64,000 nucleotides of DNA from Lysinibacillus fusiformis (GCF_003049525.1 NZ_PYWL01000004.1:62001-126000), one strand, 5' to 3'. Shown: positions 51,963 through 62,439, counted from the stretch's first letter. Notes: a model not told the origin generated them from the letters alone. A program made the numbers and translations.

Positions 51963-52457
51963 ATGCGCAACATACGATTATCGAGTGGAGAAATTGCTCA
52001 AGTTGATTGCTTGAGCTGTGCCATCATAAGTGGACAGGTCAAGCCCAATGGTGGTGTTATCATTGAAACGGATTATTTTCACGCCCACCAGGATGTAGCT
52101 TATCCAATCAAGGGATTAGTTATTTTAGCTTCAAAGCGTCACATCCATTGCTTCGATGAATTAAATAATGACGAAAAACTGGATTACATCAATCTCTTAA
52201 CAATAATTAGACAAGCTCAAAGGGAAGTATTGGGCATTGAATACGTTTATTATTTTTACAACGAAGATACGACTCATCATTTCCATACTTGGATGGTGCC
52301 CCGCTATGAATGGATGAATGCATTCGGGCGATCCGTTGAATCCTTGAGGCCAGTATTACTTCATGCCAGAAATAATTTGAGTAATGAGGAGCATGAAAAA
52401 GAAGTAAGGGAAGCTATTGAGCTTTTAAGAGAATCCATAAAAAATCGATCCTTATGA
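51963..52457 (+). CDS. HIT-like (diadenosine-polyphosphate hydrolase-type) protein
   Basis: The 164-residue protein has the HIT superfamily end HHFHTWMVPRYEWM, with HxH kept and W replacing the third histidine. The N-terminal GGVIIETDYFHAHQDVAYPIKGLVILASKRHIHCFDEL is typical of AppppA-hydrolase-like members. These cytoplasmic enzymes bind nucleotides and hydrolyse or transfer from phosphoanhydrides. The changed last histidine makes catalysis uncertain. CLSC near residue 16 could bind zinc. GGGGAGATATTG precedes ATG 51963. It lies 58 bases after dfrA on the same strand. Confidence 0.7.
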   Translation: MRNIRLSSGEIAQVDCLSCAIISGQVKPNGGVIIETDYFHAHQDVAYPIKGLVILASKRHIHCFDELNNDEKLDYINLLTIIRQAQREVLGIEYVYYFYNEDTTHHFHTWMVPRYEWMNAFGRSVESLRPVLLHARNNLSNEEHEKEVREAIELLRESIKNRSL

Positions 52458-52512
52458 AGAAGGGCACTGAAAAAGTCCATATCTTTTTTTTCATTTGGCA
52501 CTGTGACTCTAC

Positions 52513-52645
52513 TGTTGTTTTCCGAAGCATTCCGCTCGCTTTCCGCGGGCGAGCGCCGAGTCTCCTCCTACGCTTCGCTTCGTGCGGGGTCTCGTCTGTC
52601 TCGCTTTCCCGCAGGAGTCGAGCGATGCTTCTCCAAACAACGCAA
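52513..52645. repeat. GC-rich imperfect palindromic dispersed element
   Basis: A GC-rich island of about 130 bases is bounded by inverted ends TTGTTTTCCGAAGCAT and ATGCTTCTCCAAACAA. Its interior mirrors itself around position 52578 (GCTTTCCGCGGGCGAGC against GACTCCTGCGGGAAAGC). It folds into one long hairpin. I recall similar islands scattered through Bacillaceae genomes, but the copy number here was not checked. Confidence 0.7.
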
Positions 52646-52714
52646 TGTATCATTCTATTATTTTAGTCACACTTTCCTTTATAATAAAAGAATGGATATG
52701 TAGGTGGTGCCCCA

Positions 52715-53012
52715 ATGATTTCAAATCAGGAAACCCTTAATTTAAGTCCATACATGGCAATCTACGATATTGTTGTGCCAAAAGATAATATGCTTCGTCA
52801 GATCAATGAACTTGTTGAATTTTCATTCATTTTAGAAGAGCTAAAAACAAAATATTGTTTAGACAATGGACGTAATGCCATTCCTCCAATTCGCATGTTT
52901 AAGTACTTATTATTAAAAGCGATTAATGATGTATCAGACGTCGACCTAGTAGAGCGCTGTCATTCAACTATTTCTTGGATATGGCAACAGAAGATCCAGT
53001 GAGACAGAAATA
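52715..53012 (+). pseudogene. truncated, frameshifted IS1182-type transposase
   Basis: ATG 52715 follows GTAGGTGGTGCCCCA and encodes the typical N-terminus MISNQETLNLSPYMAIYDIV and DNGRNAIPPIRMFKYLLLKAI. After VDLVER the frame shifts. The expected FLDMA-EDPV follows in another frame near 52972-53002, and the sequence then ends at a palindrome. The DDE catalytic domain is absent. This is a non-mobile remnant. Confidence 0.8.
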
Positions 53013-53057
53013 AGGCACTTCCTGTTCAAAATTGAACAAGAAGTGCCTTATTTTTAT
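53006..53057. terminator. long inverted repeat, terminator or transposon end
   Basis: AAATAAGGCACTTC, TGTTC and their complements form a stem of about 20 bases with an AAAATT loop, ending in TTATTTTT. It sits exactly where the transposase remnant breaks off. Confidence 0.7.
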
Positions 53058-53125
53058 CTGAAAAAGGTTCGCTTTTATGAAAACATAAGTTTTTCAGTGC
53101 CTTCTTATGAAGGGAGCGACTTTTT

Positions 53126-53761
53126 TTATAAATAGAAGTACACACAAGCGTACATGGAAGCACAGCCAGCTAGCACAAAAAGATGCCAGATTGCATGGTT
53201 ATAAGGTAGAGAGCGCCAAGCATAAAAGATGGCTCCAATTGTATAGAACAGTCCACCTGCAAGTAGTAAAGCAAAGCCATAAAATCCTAAGTATAAATAA
53301 ACAGGCTTAATAGCAAAAATGATGAGCCAGCCCATGCCAATATAAAAAATTAAGGATAGCACTTCAAAGCGGTTAATGAAGAAACATTTAAAAAGAACAC
53401 CTAATATTGCGAGTGACCAAATAATACATAATAAAGTAATGGCTAGGGTGCCACCCACCGCAATTAATAAAAACGGCGTATACGTACCGGCAATTAAAAT
53501 ATAAATGGACGAATGGTCCAAAATAGCGAAAAAGTGTTTATATTTTTCTGGCATACTGTGTAGCAATGTGGACATTAAAAACAGGATGATGACAGAGACG
53601 CCAAAAATACTAAAAGTAGTAATATGTAGAGCATTACCTGTTTGCACAGCTGTAAGCAGTAAAACAACTAGAGCCGGAATACTTGCAATAAAACCAATAC
53701 CGTGTGTAATGGCATTCCACAGTTCTTCCTTCCAAGATTTATAGTCAAATGAATCAATCAT
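53126..53761 (-). CDS. hemolysin III family (PAQR) membrane protein
   Basis: The 211-residue protein has seven membrane helices and the PAQR-type metal motifs: ELWNAITHGIGF (about 13-24), STLLHSMPEKYKHFFAILDHSSIYILIAGTYTPF (about 64-97) and NHAIWHLFVLAG (about 188-199). The conserved S, H, D and H residues suggest a zinc-dependent amidase-like site in the membrane. B. subtilis YplQ is the homologue near dfrA. The hemolysin name is historical. AAAGGAGTGTTGTAA precedes the ATG. It diverges from the DegV gene. Confidence 0.9.
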   Translation of the reverse strand: MIDSFDYKSWKEELWNAITHGIGFIASIPALVVLLLTAVQTGNALHITTFSIFGVSVIILFLMSTLLHSMPEKYKHFFAILDHSSIYILIAGTYTPFLLIAVGGTLAITLLCIIWSLAILGVLFKCFFINRFEVLSLIFYIGMGWLIIFAIKPVYLYLGFYGFALLLAGGLFYTIGAIFYAWRSLPYNHAIWHLFVLAGCASMYACVYFYL

Positions 53762-53821
53762 TTACAACACTCCTTTCGTTCATGTATTTACTATACCCCA
53801 ATAATTTATACATGAACATTT

Positions 53822-53973
53822 ACATTTGTCATATATTTCATATCAAAAATGTCATAAGGCTGTCATATTCTTTTAGGGGCTTTGATAGACAAGAGATAAA
53901 GGAAACGCTATAGTATCAAAGGTAGCGTTTACATTTTCAAAAAATCAAGGCTTTGCCTAATGACAAATGTCAT
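53822..53973. promoter_or_regulatory. TGTCATA direct repeats and an ATGACAAATGTCAT palindrome
   Basis: TGTCATA occurs at 53828, 53850 and 53861, and the perfect palindrome ATGACAAATGTCAT lies at 53960-53973, all between divergent genes. The shared GTCAT core suggests one DNA-binding protein. Which one is unknown. Confidence 0.4.
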
Positions 53974-54035
53974 GTTTACATAATGATTCATTAGTCTATA
54001 TAATAAATTTTAATGAAGTAAAAGGATGTGTCGAA

Positions 54036-54878
54036 GTGGGACGAATTCATATAGTAACGGACTCAACTTGTGATTTAACAAAAGAAGAAGTAGCACAGCA
54101 TGGCATACATATCGTGCCATTAACAATTCAAATTGATGGTGAAACATATATAGATGGTGTGGATTTAGAGCCACAACCCTTTTTAGGCTTGATGAAAAAT
54201 GCTAAAAATTTGCCGAAAAGTTCACAGCCTGCACCAGGTAAATTTAAGGAATTATATGATGAGCTAGGCAAGGATGGCGATCAAATTCTCTCCATCCATA
54301 TGACAGGTGGTATGAGTGGCACGGTAGAGTCAGCACGACAAGCGGCTCAAATGACAGACGCTGATGTGACGGTGATTGATTCACGCTTTATTGCAATCGG
54401 TTTAGCTATTCAGCTACGTGAGGCTATTAAAATGCGCGATGCTGGAGCAACAGTTGAGGAAATCGTAGCTCGTCTGGATAAAGTACGTGCAAACACACAT
54501 CTATATGTAATTGTGGATACGCTTGAAAATCTAATTAAGGGCGGTAGAATTGGTAAAGGTACAGGCTTTATCGGTTCATTGCTGAACATCAAAGTTATTG
54601 CTAATTTAGAGGGTGGCGTTTACAATCCCGTTTCCAAGGTGCGTAGCCATAAACAGGTAGTGAATTACTTATTTAAACAATTCCAAGCTGATACGGCTGG
54701 GAAAACAGTCAAAGCTGTCGGTATTTCTCATGCAGATGGCCTCATCACAATGGGGAATCCATTAAAAGAGTTAATCGAAGGTACTGGCTTTAATGACGTT
54801 GAGATTGCCTTTACATCTCCAATTATTTCGACACATACTGGACCGGGTGCCATCGGATTTATTTATTTTGCAGAATAA
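54036..54878 (+). CDS. DegV-family fatty-acid-binding protein
   Basis: The 280-residue protein shows the DegV motifs IHIVTDSTCDLTKEE (start), KNLPKSSQPAPGKF, SIHMTGGMSGTVESARQAA and GPGAIGFIYF (end). DegV/FakB proteins hold an activated fatty acid for the kinase FakA, feeding phospholipid synthesis. The GTG at 54036 follows AAAGGATGTGTCGAA. The ATG frame from 53967 has no binding site and would add 23 unrelated residues. FakA is not in the window. Confidence 0.9.
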   Translation: MGRIHIVTDSTCDLTKEEVAQHGIHIVPLTIQIDGETYIDGVDLEPQPFLGLMKNAKNLPKSSQPAPGKFKELYDELGKDGDQILSIHMTGGMSGTVESARQAAQMTDADVTVIDSRFIAIGLAIQLREAIKMRDAGATVEEIVARLDKVRANTHLYVIVDTLENLIKGGRIGKGTGFIGSLLNIKVIANLEGGVYNPVSKVRSHKQVVNYLFKQFQADTAGKTVKAVGISHADGLITMGNPLKELIEGTGFNDVEIAFTSPIISTHTGPGAIGFIYFAE

Positions 54879-54886
54879 TAGTGAGG

Positions 54887-54920
54887 AGCTACTACATAAG
54901 TAAATGTAGTGGCTTTTTTC
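54887..54920 (+). terminator. rho-independent terminator
   Basis: AGCTACTACAT and ATGTAGTGGCT pair around AAGTAA and are followed by six T residues, closing the DegV gene. Confidence 0.85.
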
Positions 54921-55076
54921 GTTTTGGCCCTTTTAGCTGGATACTTGTTCGGCTATTTGGAAAAGAGGAATTTTGGCAACAACACAAAATTATGGAGAAC
55001 AGAGAGTAAGTCACTTTTCATTAGGGTATGAACTATTCTATAATAGAAGGTACAGAAAGGGATGGAAGGTGGTCAA

Positions 55077-56006
55077 ATGGACATTCGGCGATTTATGTTG
55101 TCATGTTTGGCCGTCTTAGTACTTAGTGGTTGTGCAATATCAATCGATGAGCCGAATCCGCAAGCAGAGCCTGACGGTGAGCAAGCAGAAACGGAGCAAG
55201 ATATGACGCAGGATGAGCAACAAACAGTAGAAGAGGAAAAAACCTCCAAGAATATGTTGACGCAAATTTTTGAACATTTTTTTGAGCCATCAGCAGAGGA
55301 TTTATCGCAAATTGATGAAGAAAATGCAAAGCAACTGCATTATCTGGCACTAGGAGATTCATTAACAGATGGTGTCGGTGATGAGTATAGTCAAGACGGT
55401 TATGTAGGAAGATTAGCAGATTCATTGCTTACGTGGCCCTCGATTTCCGAGGTAGATGTTGATAATCGTGGCAAACGTGGTAGACGTAGTGATCAGCTAC
55501 TAAAATTAGTGAAAAAAGGGCATTATGATGAAGAGTTGCAACAAGCGCAGCTCATTTCTTTAACAATGGGTGGCAATGATGTCATGAAAGTTGTTAAACA
55601 GGATTTGTTTAATTTAAAGCGTGACGCATTCGATAAAGAATTGCGGACGTATAAGCAGCGCTATAGCAAAATCGTTGAAGGCATTCGTGCAAAAAATCCG
55701 ACAGTGCCCATCCTACTCATTGGTTTCTATAATCCGTTTTCGATTGTGACCAATGAGGCGAATGAATTCGATACAATTATCACAGAATGGAATAATGTGA
55801 TTGAGGAAGTAGCGAGTGAAGATTCCAATGCTTGCTATGTATCGGTGGAGGATTTATTTGATTCAAATGAAGAGCTCGTCTATCATACAGATTTTTTCCA
55901 CCCCAATGCAAAGGGATATGAAAAAATGACAGAACGTATACTAGCGGCAATGGAGCAGTGTGGTATGGAAGAAAAGATTAACAAGGCGATAGGCTTCGAG
56001 GAGTGA
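55077..56006 (+). CDS. ypmR: SGNH/GDSL hydrolase lipoprotein, YpmR-like
   Basis: The 309-residue protein has a signal peptide with the lipobox cysteine in VLVLSGC (about residue 17), then an acidic Gln/Glu-rich linker. The SGNH fold follows, with block I GDSLTDG carrying the catalytic serine (about 94), the Gly in RGKRGRRS, the Asn in GGNDVMK and the Asp/His in DFFHPNAKGYEKM. It is an outer-face esterase or lipase. GGTGGTCAA precedes ATG 55077. The four-base gap to the YpmS-like gene and the following msrA-msrB mirror the B. subtilis ypmR-ypmS-msr order. Confidence 0.88.
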   Translation: MDIRRFMLSCLAVLVLSGCAISIDEPNPQAEPDGEQAETEQDMTQDEQQTVEEEKTSKNMLTQIFEHFFEPSAEDLSQIDEENAKQLHYLALGDSLTDGVGDEYSQDGYVGRLADSLLTWPSISEVDVDNRGKRGRRSDQLLKLVKKGHYDEELQQAQLISLTMGGNDVMKVVKQDLFNLKRDAFDKELRTYKQRYSKIVEGIRAKNPTVPILLIGFYNPFSIVTNEANEFDTIITEWNNVIEEVASEDSNACYVSVEDLFDSNEELVYHTDFFHPNAKGYEKMTERILAAMEQCGMEEKINKAIGFEE

Positions 56007-56010
56007 CAAA

Positions 56011-56592
56011 ATGAATAAATGGAAAGTCGCGTTTTTCGCCTTAGCAGGCACAGTGCTTTTTGCAATCCTCCTCGTCGTTTTTTTAGCAACTAGACCAGTA
56101 GATGGAGTCGATGTTGCCAAGCGTTCAGCAGGTGAAAGTGAAAGCAAAGGAAATGTACTCGTGGTGCAAACCACAACAAAGGAATTAGAATCGATTTCCA
56201 AAAAATATTTAAAGGATGCAGCAAAAGGCTCGCCTTTACCACTTGATTTTACAATCGGCGATGATATTCAATTACGAAGCACGCTCACGGTGTTTTACAC
56301 GGAAATTCCGATTTCCATGAATTTTGAACCCATTGTAGATGACAAGGGCAATATTATTTTAAAGCAAACGGGGATGAATGTCGGGCTATTAAATATTCCG
56401 CCGGAGACGACGATGAAAATTATGCGGGATTCGGTGGAATTCCCTTCATGGATTACCGTGAACCCAAATAAAGCAGAAATCTATATTGATTTATCTCGCA
56501 TTAACATAGCATCCGGATCACGCGTCCGTGCTAAAGAATTGGACTTACCAAATGACAAAATTTTATTAGAAATTATTGTTCCTGGTGAATAA
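56011..56592 (+). CDS. ypmS: YpmS-family membrane-anchored protein (DUF2140)
   Basis: The 193-residue protein has one N-terminal membrane helix (about 6-28). A beta-rich outer domain follows with the family markers DDIQLRSTLTVFYTEIPISMNFEP and FPSWITVNPNKAEIYIDL. Its function is not established. The family lies beside YpmR throughout bacilli. GAGGAGTGACAAA precedes the ATG, four bases after ypmR stops. It is 12 bases upstream of msrA, so all four genes are one operon. Confidence 0.88.
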   Translation: MNKWKVAFFALAGTVLFAILLVVFLATRPVDGVDVAKRSAGESESKGNVLVVQTTTKELESISKKYLKDAAKGSPLPLDFTIGDDIQLRSTLTVFYTEIPISMNFEPIVDDKGNIILKQTGMNVGLLNIPPETTMKIMRDSVEFPSWITVNPNKAEIYIDLSRINIASGSRVRAKELDLPNDKILLEIIVPGE

Positions 56593-56604
56593 GGAGTGAA
56601 ATGA

Positions 56605-57557
<953 letters not shown>

Positions 57558-57559
<2 letters not shown>

Positions 57560-57597
57560 AAAATCCTAGCAAGAGCGATCTTGCTAGGATTTTTTTG
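57558..57597 (+). terminator. rho-independent terminator of the msr operon
   Basis: AAATCCTAGCAAGA and TCTTGCTAGGATTT form a 14-base stem followed by a T run, immediately after msrB. Confidence 0.92.
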
Positions 57598-57650
57598 TTT
57601 TGGTGGGTGTAGAGGGAGGGAGAGTTCAGATGAATGGCAAGCAATAGCAA

Positions 57651-58032
57651 AGCGGTGGATAGAATATGCGAAGAGACGGATAGAACTCTCAAAGTGGTGG
57701 ATAGCCATCGAAAAGTGAAGGATAGCCCGCTAAGAGCGATGGATAGGACTCTAAAGTTGAAGGAAAGCCGCATTAAGTGAGGGGATTCCCCAATATAAAG
57801 GTGCAAAATAGCAAAGTGACGGATAAAGCTCTCAAAGTGACGGATAGAAAGTGAAAATTGGTGGATAGCCCGCTCAGAGCGATGGATAGAATGCTAAAAT
57901 CGAAGGGAAGTCGCATCAAGTGAGAGGATTCTCCAATATAAAGGTGCAAAATAGCAAAGTGACGGATAAAACTCTCAAAGTGGTGGATAGAAAGTGAAAA
58001 GTGGTGGATAGCCCGCTCAGAGGAATGGATAA
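57651..58032. repeat. nested tandem repeat array (about 21-bp units inside 143-bp blocks)
   Basis: A short unit close to AAAGTGRYGGATAR recurs at least 13 times at 20-22 base steps (for example 57651, 57672, 57691, 57713, 57735; 57813, 57834, 57856, 57877; 57956, 57977, 57998, 58020). Blocks are separated by a spacer reading CAATATAAAGGTGCAAAATA that recurs exactly 143 bases apart (57791 and 57934). The minus-strand open frame here is only the repeat read through. It is not coding and not CRISPR. Confidence 0.85.
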
Positions 58033-58123
58033 AACACTACATAGCAGGAGACAATTCAAAGAGACAGAAAGCCGCCTTGACTATGGCTAATCCATATCTC
58101 CCCAATTGAACCCCCTCCAGCCA

Positions 58124-58163
58124 AAAAAAGAGGGGATCCTCCAACGAAAGGATCCTCCTCAGA
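58124..58163 (-). terminator. rho-independent terminator of the chemoreceptor gene
   Basis: On the minus strand GAGGAGGATCCT and AGGATCCCCTC pair around TTCGTTGG and are followed by seven T residues. Confidence 0.85.
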
Positions 58164-58178
58164 AATTCGCAATAAAAC

Positions 58179-60020
58179 TTAAACTTTAAATGCGCCTACT
58201 AGATTACGGAGGCTGTCTGCTTGTTGGGCAAGCTCTGTGGCAGCCGCATTGATTTCCTGCATGGAAGCGGAGCCCTGGGTGGCAGCGGCGGCGGATGTTA
58301 CAGTGTTAGCTGCGGACTGCTCGGCATAGGCATTGACGTGAATGAAGTCGCTTGCTACTGCGTTGCTAAAGTCCAGTGTCGATGCAATTTTATCCACCAT
58401 GGCTGCTATAATCGTTGTAGTTTCTTCTGTATGCGATAAAATGTTGGCCAAGGATTGATTAGTTTCATTGGTCACTTCAACGCCACGAATGACAGTAGTG
58501 ACCCCTTCATGGTTTTGGGCAATGATCGATGTGACTTCATTCTGAATAGATGTCACTATCGCAGTTACTTCCTTGGCGGCACTTTGGGATTGTTCTGCTA
58601 GTTTACGAACTTCATCCGCTACCACGGCAAAGCCCCGACCATGCTCGCCAGCTCGAGCTGCTTCAATTGCTGCATTTAAAGCTAATAGATTTGTTTGCTC
58701 GGAAATAGCTGTAATGGTACCAATGATCGATGTAATGTCGGCAGATTTTCGACCTAACGCCTCGACCGTTGATGTTGTGGAAGCCATTGTTTCTTCGATT
58801 GATTGCATAACCAGCGAAGATTGCTCCACAGAAAGGCTTCCTTCATCGGCTGCTTGCTGCATGGCTATAGAGGCACGATGTACGGCACTCGCTTGTTCGT
58901 TTAATTGATGCATAGAGTGCTCTAGGTCGCTCATTTTTTGTTGCGCACTATTCATACTAGAAATGGTATTATCACTATCGCTTGCAATATCGGCTGTTGC
59001 ATCCGCAATATCTTGAATGGTACGAGCATTTTCATCTGCTAACGACATGAGCTCCTGACTACTACTTGATACATGATCAGCCAGTTCGCTTACACGTCGA
59101 ATTAAATTGGAAATCGACTCAATCAATGTATTTGTGGAAGCGGCAATAATGGAAAATTCATCGCGATTTCGCACTTTCACACGTCTTGTTAAATCGCCGC
59201 CTGCCTGAGCAATATCAAGGATGGAATCATTAATCGCTTGTGTATTACGCTTCAAAGATTTAAAGAGCATGAAACCAAAAATGACGATCGCTAAAAAGCC
59301 GATAATGGATACAATAAAAAATGTAGTGATTGAAAGATTGACTTGCTGATTAAGCTTGTCTAACTTTGCTTTATTCGACTCATCCATCACCATATTTATG
59401 GATTCAATATTATTATCAATATGCGTTTTCATTGTTTCTCCAGTAGCCCCCATCATGAGCTTACGAGCCTGTTCGAGACCAAGTTCATCACGCATAGTCA
59501 TTACTTTTTTTGAATAATCCAGGTAATTTTTATAATATTGGTCGATGGCCTGCATATGACCAAGCTCAACTTGCCGATCCTGAAATTGTTCATTTAATGC
59601 TGCTAATTTTTTATTAATGGTATCAATTTTTAAATGATAGGAGGTAGAATAAATACCATTCCCTGTTATTAAGTAACTTTGTTCCAAATTCGTTAACCTT
59701 GCTATCTCATACGCAAGTTGGTTAACTGTTAATTGCTCTAGGACATTTTTCTTAGTGAAATCTTCCATCTCCTGCTGAAGCTTCTGTATATTGACATAAG
59801 ACAATATACCCATAACACCGTTAATTACAATAAGAAGTGCGAACATAATAAGCACTTTGCCCCGAATTAAATGGTAAAAACGTTGTCGTTTTTCTTTCAT
59901 AGGAGGGGGATTGATCCCGGTTTCCTCTTGTATTGAAGCTTTCTTTCCTTTAAAAAAGCTAAAAGTGAAGAGAGTCGGGCGTTTTTTTGCTGCATCATGA
60001 GTTTTTTTAGTCTTTTTCAT
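58179..60020 (-). CDS. methyl-accepting chemotaxis protein
   Basis: The 613-residue receptor has a basic cytoplasmic N-terminus of about 55 residues, then a membrane helix (about 56-76). A helical outer domain of about 150 residues with CHASE3-like character follows ([20 protein letters not shown]), then a second helix (about 229-252), HAMP and the full signalling domain with [43 protein letters not shown]. It relays ligand binding to CheA/CheW. AGGAAGGTGATGCG precedes the ATG. It is monocistronic and unrelated in its outer part to the chemoreceptor at 27.6 kb. Confidence 0.93.
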   Translation of the reverse strand: MKKTKKTHDAAKKRPTLFTFSFFKGKKASIQEETGINPPPMKEKRQRFYHLIRGKVLIMFALLIVINGVMGILSYVNIQKLQQEMEDFTKKNVLEQLTVNQLAYEIARLTNLEQSYLITGNGIYSTSYHLKIDTINKKLAALNEQFQDRQVELGHMQAIDQYYKNYLDYSKKVMTMRDELGLEQARKLMMGATGETMKTHIDNNIESINMVMDESNKAKLDKLNQQVNLSITTFFIVSIIGFLAIVIFGFMLFKSLKRNTQAINDSILDIAQAGGDLTRRVKVRNRDEFSIIAASTNTLIESISNLIRRVSELADHVSSSSQELMSLADENARTIQDIADATADIASDSDNTISSMNSAQQKMSDLEHSMHQLNEQASAVHRASIAMQQAADEGSLSVEQSSLVMQSIEETMASTTSTVEALGRKSADITSIIGTITAISEQTNLLALNAAIEAARAGEHGRGFAVVADEVRKLAEQSQSAAKEVTAIVTSIQNEVTSIIAQNHEGVTTVIRGVEVTNETNQSLANILSHTEETTTIIAAMVDKIASTLDFSNAVASDFIHVNAYAEQSAANTVTSAAAATQGSASMQEINAAATELAQQADSLRNLVGAFKV

Positions 60021-60265
60021 CGCATCACCTTCCTATTTTTTAGTAATCGATTTCAATTTTATCTTATTTTACTAGATTTTTCTATTATTTTTTCTAAAAA
60101 TTTAAATTTTTCTGATAGATATAACTGTGACAAAAGTCAGGATGACCAAGAAAATAGTTCTAAAATCGAGAATAGGAAATATATCTTAGTAGTGGGAATT
60201 ATGACGAATACCTTTTTTTCTGCTACACTATCGAAAAGTAAATGCAAAAAAGGGGAAATTGTGTG

Positions 60266-60484
60266 ATGAAAAAAAGTTTTTATTTATATGTCCTTACATT
60301 TCGAGGCGGCGACTGGTCAGATGCCAAGGTACGGTTTGCAGAGGAAATGTTTCATGAGCATAATTTTCCAAAGCAAAGTGCAGACTTTAATGAGTTATCC
60401 AACTACATTGAATCTTATGCTACAGAAAATTTAACGATTGAAGCTTTTGATCATTTGTGGGAGTTATATGAGGGACAGGCATAA
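60266..60484 (+). CDS. YozE-family small protein (UPF0346)
   Basis: The 72-residue protein [20 protein letters not shown]... with [26 protein letters not shown] and FDHLWELYE matches the YozE family, a small helical SAM-like fold of unknown role common in bacilli. ATG 60266 follows GGGGAAATTGTGTG, and the longer frame from 60242 has no binding site. It stands alone upstream of deoD with about 110 bases between. Confidence 0.85.
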   Translation: MKKSFYLYVLTFRGGDWSDAKVRFAEEMFHEHNFPKQSADFNELSNYIESYATENLTIEAFDHLWELYEGQA

Positions 60485-60596
60485 ATTGTACGAAAACTAT
60501 AAATAATTTTTAAGTTGCTAGACGTCTAGCATTGCGTAAATGACAGAAACACAGTATTATTTATAGTGATAACTGACAGAAAAGAGGGATTGCAGT

Positions 60597-61304
60597 ATGA
60601 GTGTTCATATTAATGCAAAAAAAGGTGAAATCGCTGACACAATTTTACTTCCAGGAGATCCACTTCGTGCAAAATACATCGCGGAAACATTTTTAGAAGA
60701 TGTAACTTGCTACAATGAGGTACGTAATATGTTTGGTTATACAGGTACGTATAAAGGCAAACGTATTTCAGTACAAGGAACTGGTATGGGTGTGCCATCT
60801 ATTTCAATCTATGCGACAGAATTAATGCAAGAATATGATGTTCAAAAATTAATCCGTGTAGGTACTTGTGGTGCAATTCAAAAAGATGTGAAAGTGCGTG
60901 ACGTGATTTTAGCGCAAGCAGCAACATCTGATACACGTATGAACCAAATCATTTGGGGCGGTGCTATCGACTTCGCACCAATCGCAGACTTTGACCTATT
61001 ATTAAAAGCGTATAACGCAGGAAAAGATGCTGGACTTAACTTACAAGTGGGGAATATCTTCACAGCAGATTTATTCTACTCAGATGAGCATCAAAATGAA
61101 AAATTAGCACAATACGGTGTACTAGCCGTAGAAATGGAATCAGCAGCTCTGTACACATTAGCAGCTAAATTCGGGCGTAAAGCACTTTCTGTTCTAACAG
61201 TAAGTGACCACATTTTAACTGGCGAAGTAACAACTTCAGAAGAACGTCAAACGACTTTCAACGACATGATGGTTGTAGCGTTAGAGGCAGCTATTCAAGA
61301 GTAG
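60597..61304 (+). CDS. deoD: purine nucleoside phosphorylase, DeoD type
   Basis: The 235-residue enzyme splits purine (deoxy)nucleosides with phosphate. The hexameric DeoD class is marked by [57 protein letters not shown] and [13 protein letters not shown] with the ribose-binding Glu, plus SDHILTGE with the catalytic Asp. AAAGAGGGATTGCAGT precedes the ATG. The product serves purine salvage. The gene appears monocistronic, with a terminator near 61385. Confidence 0.96.
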   Translation: MSVHINAKKGEIADTILLPGDPLRAKYIAETFLEDVTCYNEVRNMFGYTGTYKGKRISVQGTGMGVPSISIYATELMQEYDVQKLIRVGTCGAIQKDVKVRDVILAQAATSDTRMNQIIWGGAIDFAPIADFDLLLKAYNAGKDAGLNLQVGNIFTADLFYSDEHQNEKLAQYGVLAVEMESAALYTLAAKFGRKALSVLTVSDHILTGEVTTSEERQTTFNDMMVVALEAAIQE

Positions 61305-61384
61305 TCATAACAAGGGTTTGAAGTTTGGAATAAATTTCAAAGGGACTAAAAGGGACTACACTAGAAATTAATTAGATTTTTAAT

Positions 61385-61432
61385 CCTCAATGGGTGACTC
61401 GATAAATGAGAGCCTGTTGAGGTTTTTTGTTT
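61385..61432. terminator. terminator between deoD and the integrase remnant
   Basis: CCTCAATGGG and CCTGTTGAGG pair across a long loop and are followed by TTTTTT on the plus strand. It probably ends deoD, and also the minus-strand integrase frame. Confidence 0.6.
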
Positions 61433-62439
61433 ATAGAGCGTTAAAAAGCTCCATAGCGTCTTTCTTTTGGTCTTGACCAACATGAGAGTAGGTATTAGTT
61501 GTTTCATGTATTGTAGCATGTCCTAATTGCTCTTGGATGACTTTGATGTTTACGCCTTTAGAGCATGTAAGAAGCAAATGTATGTCGCAAACCATGAAAC
61601 GTGATTGAAGGTAGCGAATATTGACGAACAATATCTTGCCATTACTTACTCATACGATCAGGGTGATTTGGAAAACCATTATCCTTTGAGAACATTAAAT
61701 AAATATGCTTTCCGTCTTTATCTAAAATAGGATTGAACCTATCTCTAAGTTTAGATAACTTATTTTGCTTTATCTCAATTTAAGTTTGTAACTGGTTCAT
61801 AAGGCTTTCAGGAGCGTATACAAGGCGATTCTCGCCTGTTTTTGTGGAGTCTAAGAAGAATCGCTGTTGCTCCTTATCATACTATAATGTTCTATCAACA
61901 TAGATAGTATTGTTAACAAATTCAAAAGAATCTAAGCGCAGTCCTACAATCTCACTCATGCGTAACCCACAATACATAGCAATTTTGATTTGTAGCTGAT
62001 GTTTGATATGCAGCTTTGGAAGGGTTGAGAGCAGTTGTTGCATTTGTGGCTCTGTATAGTAGTTAATCCGTTTGGACTTTTGTCGCTTCGGTTTTGTAGC
62101 ATTGGCACAAGGATTGACCTCTAGATATCCCCATTGATAATTTTCATACGTGTTTCGAGACTTAACTTTTAGTTCTATATTTACATAGTCAGCCATGAAC
62201 TTCATTGAAAAAGCTTTAAAGGTATGTTTTTTCGGTTTTGCGAATGTTTGTGGCTCTGTACCTAAAGACCTTTCAAATTGAGTTATAGCATTAATGATAT
62301 TTGATTCCGTTAATTTGTGTAAAGTAAATGTCTTTCTGCTTCTCAAACGGTTACCATTTTCATCATAGCCAAATTCGACTAGGATCATTATACGAGGTAG
62401 ACCATTTTTGTTAGGCGTTAGTATTTCATAGCTAGCCAT
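61431..62439 (-). pseudogene. tyrosine recombinase (phage-type integrase) pseudogene
   Basis: ATG 62439 after AAGGAGCGATACT opens an Arm-DNA-binding domain (MASYEILTPNKNGLPRIMIL...RSRKTFTLH) and the start of the core-binding domain. The sequence jumps from NTYENY to QWGYLEVNPCANATKPKRQ, so about 60-70 core-binding residues are deleted. The catalytic domain starts normally (YYTEPQMQQLLSTLP ... MYCGLRMSEIVGLRL with the first Arg). The frame breaks near 61882, and the last part (IKVIQEQLGHATIHETTNTYSH with the final Tyr) is in another frame down to 61431. It is not functional. It marks an old prophage or island insertion next to deoD. Confidence 0.85.

Noticed and set aside
52414..52703. Several overlapping frames on both strands within the GC-rich palindrome
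   Set aside because: Mirror-image frames in all directions are expected from a palindrome. None has a binding site or family features.
57651..58032. CRISPR-like array
   Set aside because: The repeat unit is short, imperfect and separated by only a few bases. There are no 30-40 base unique spacers and no cas genes.
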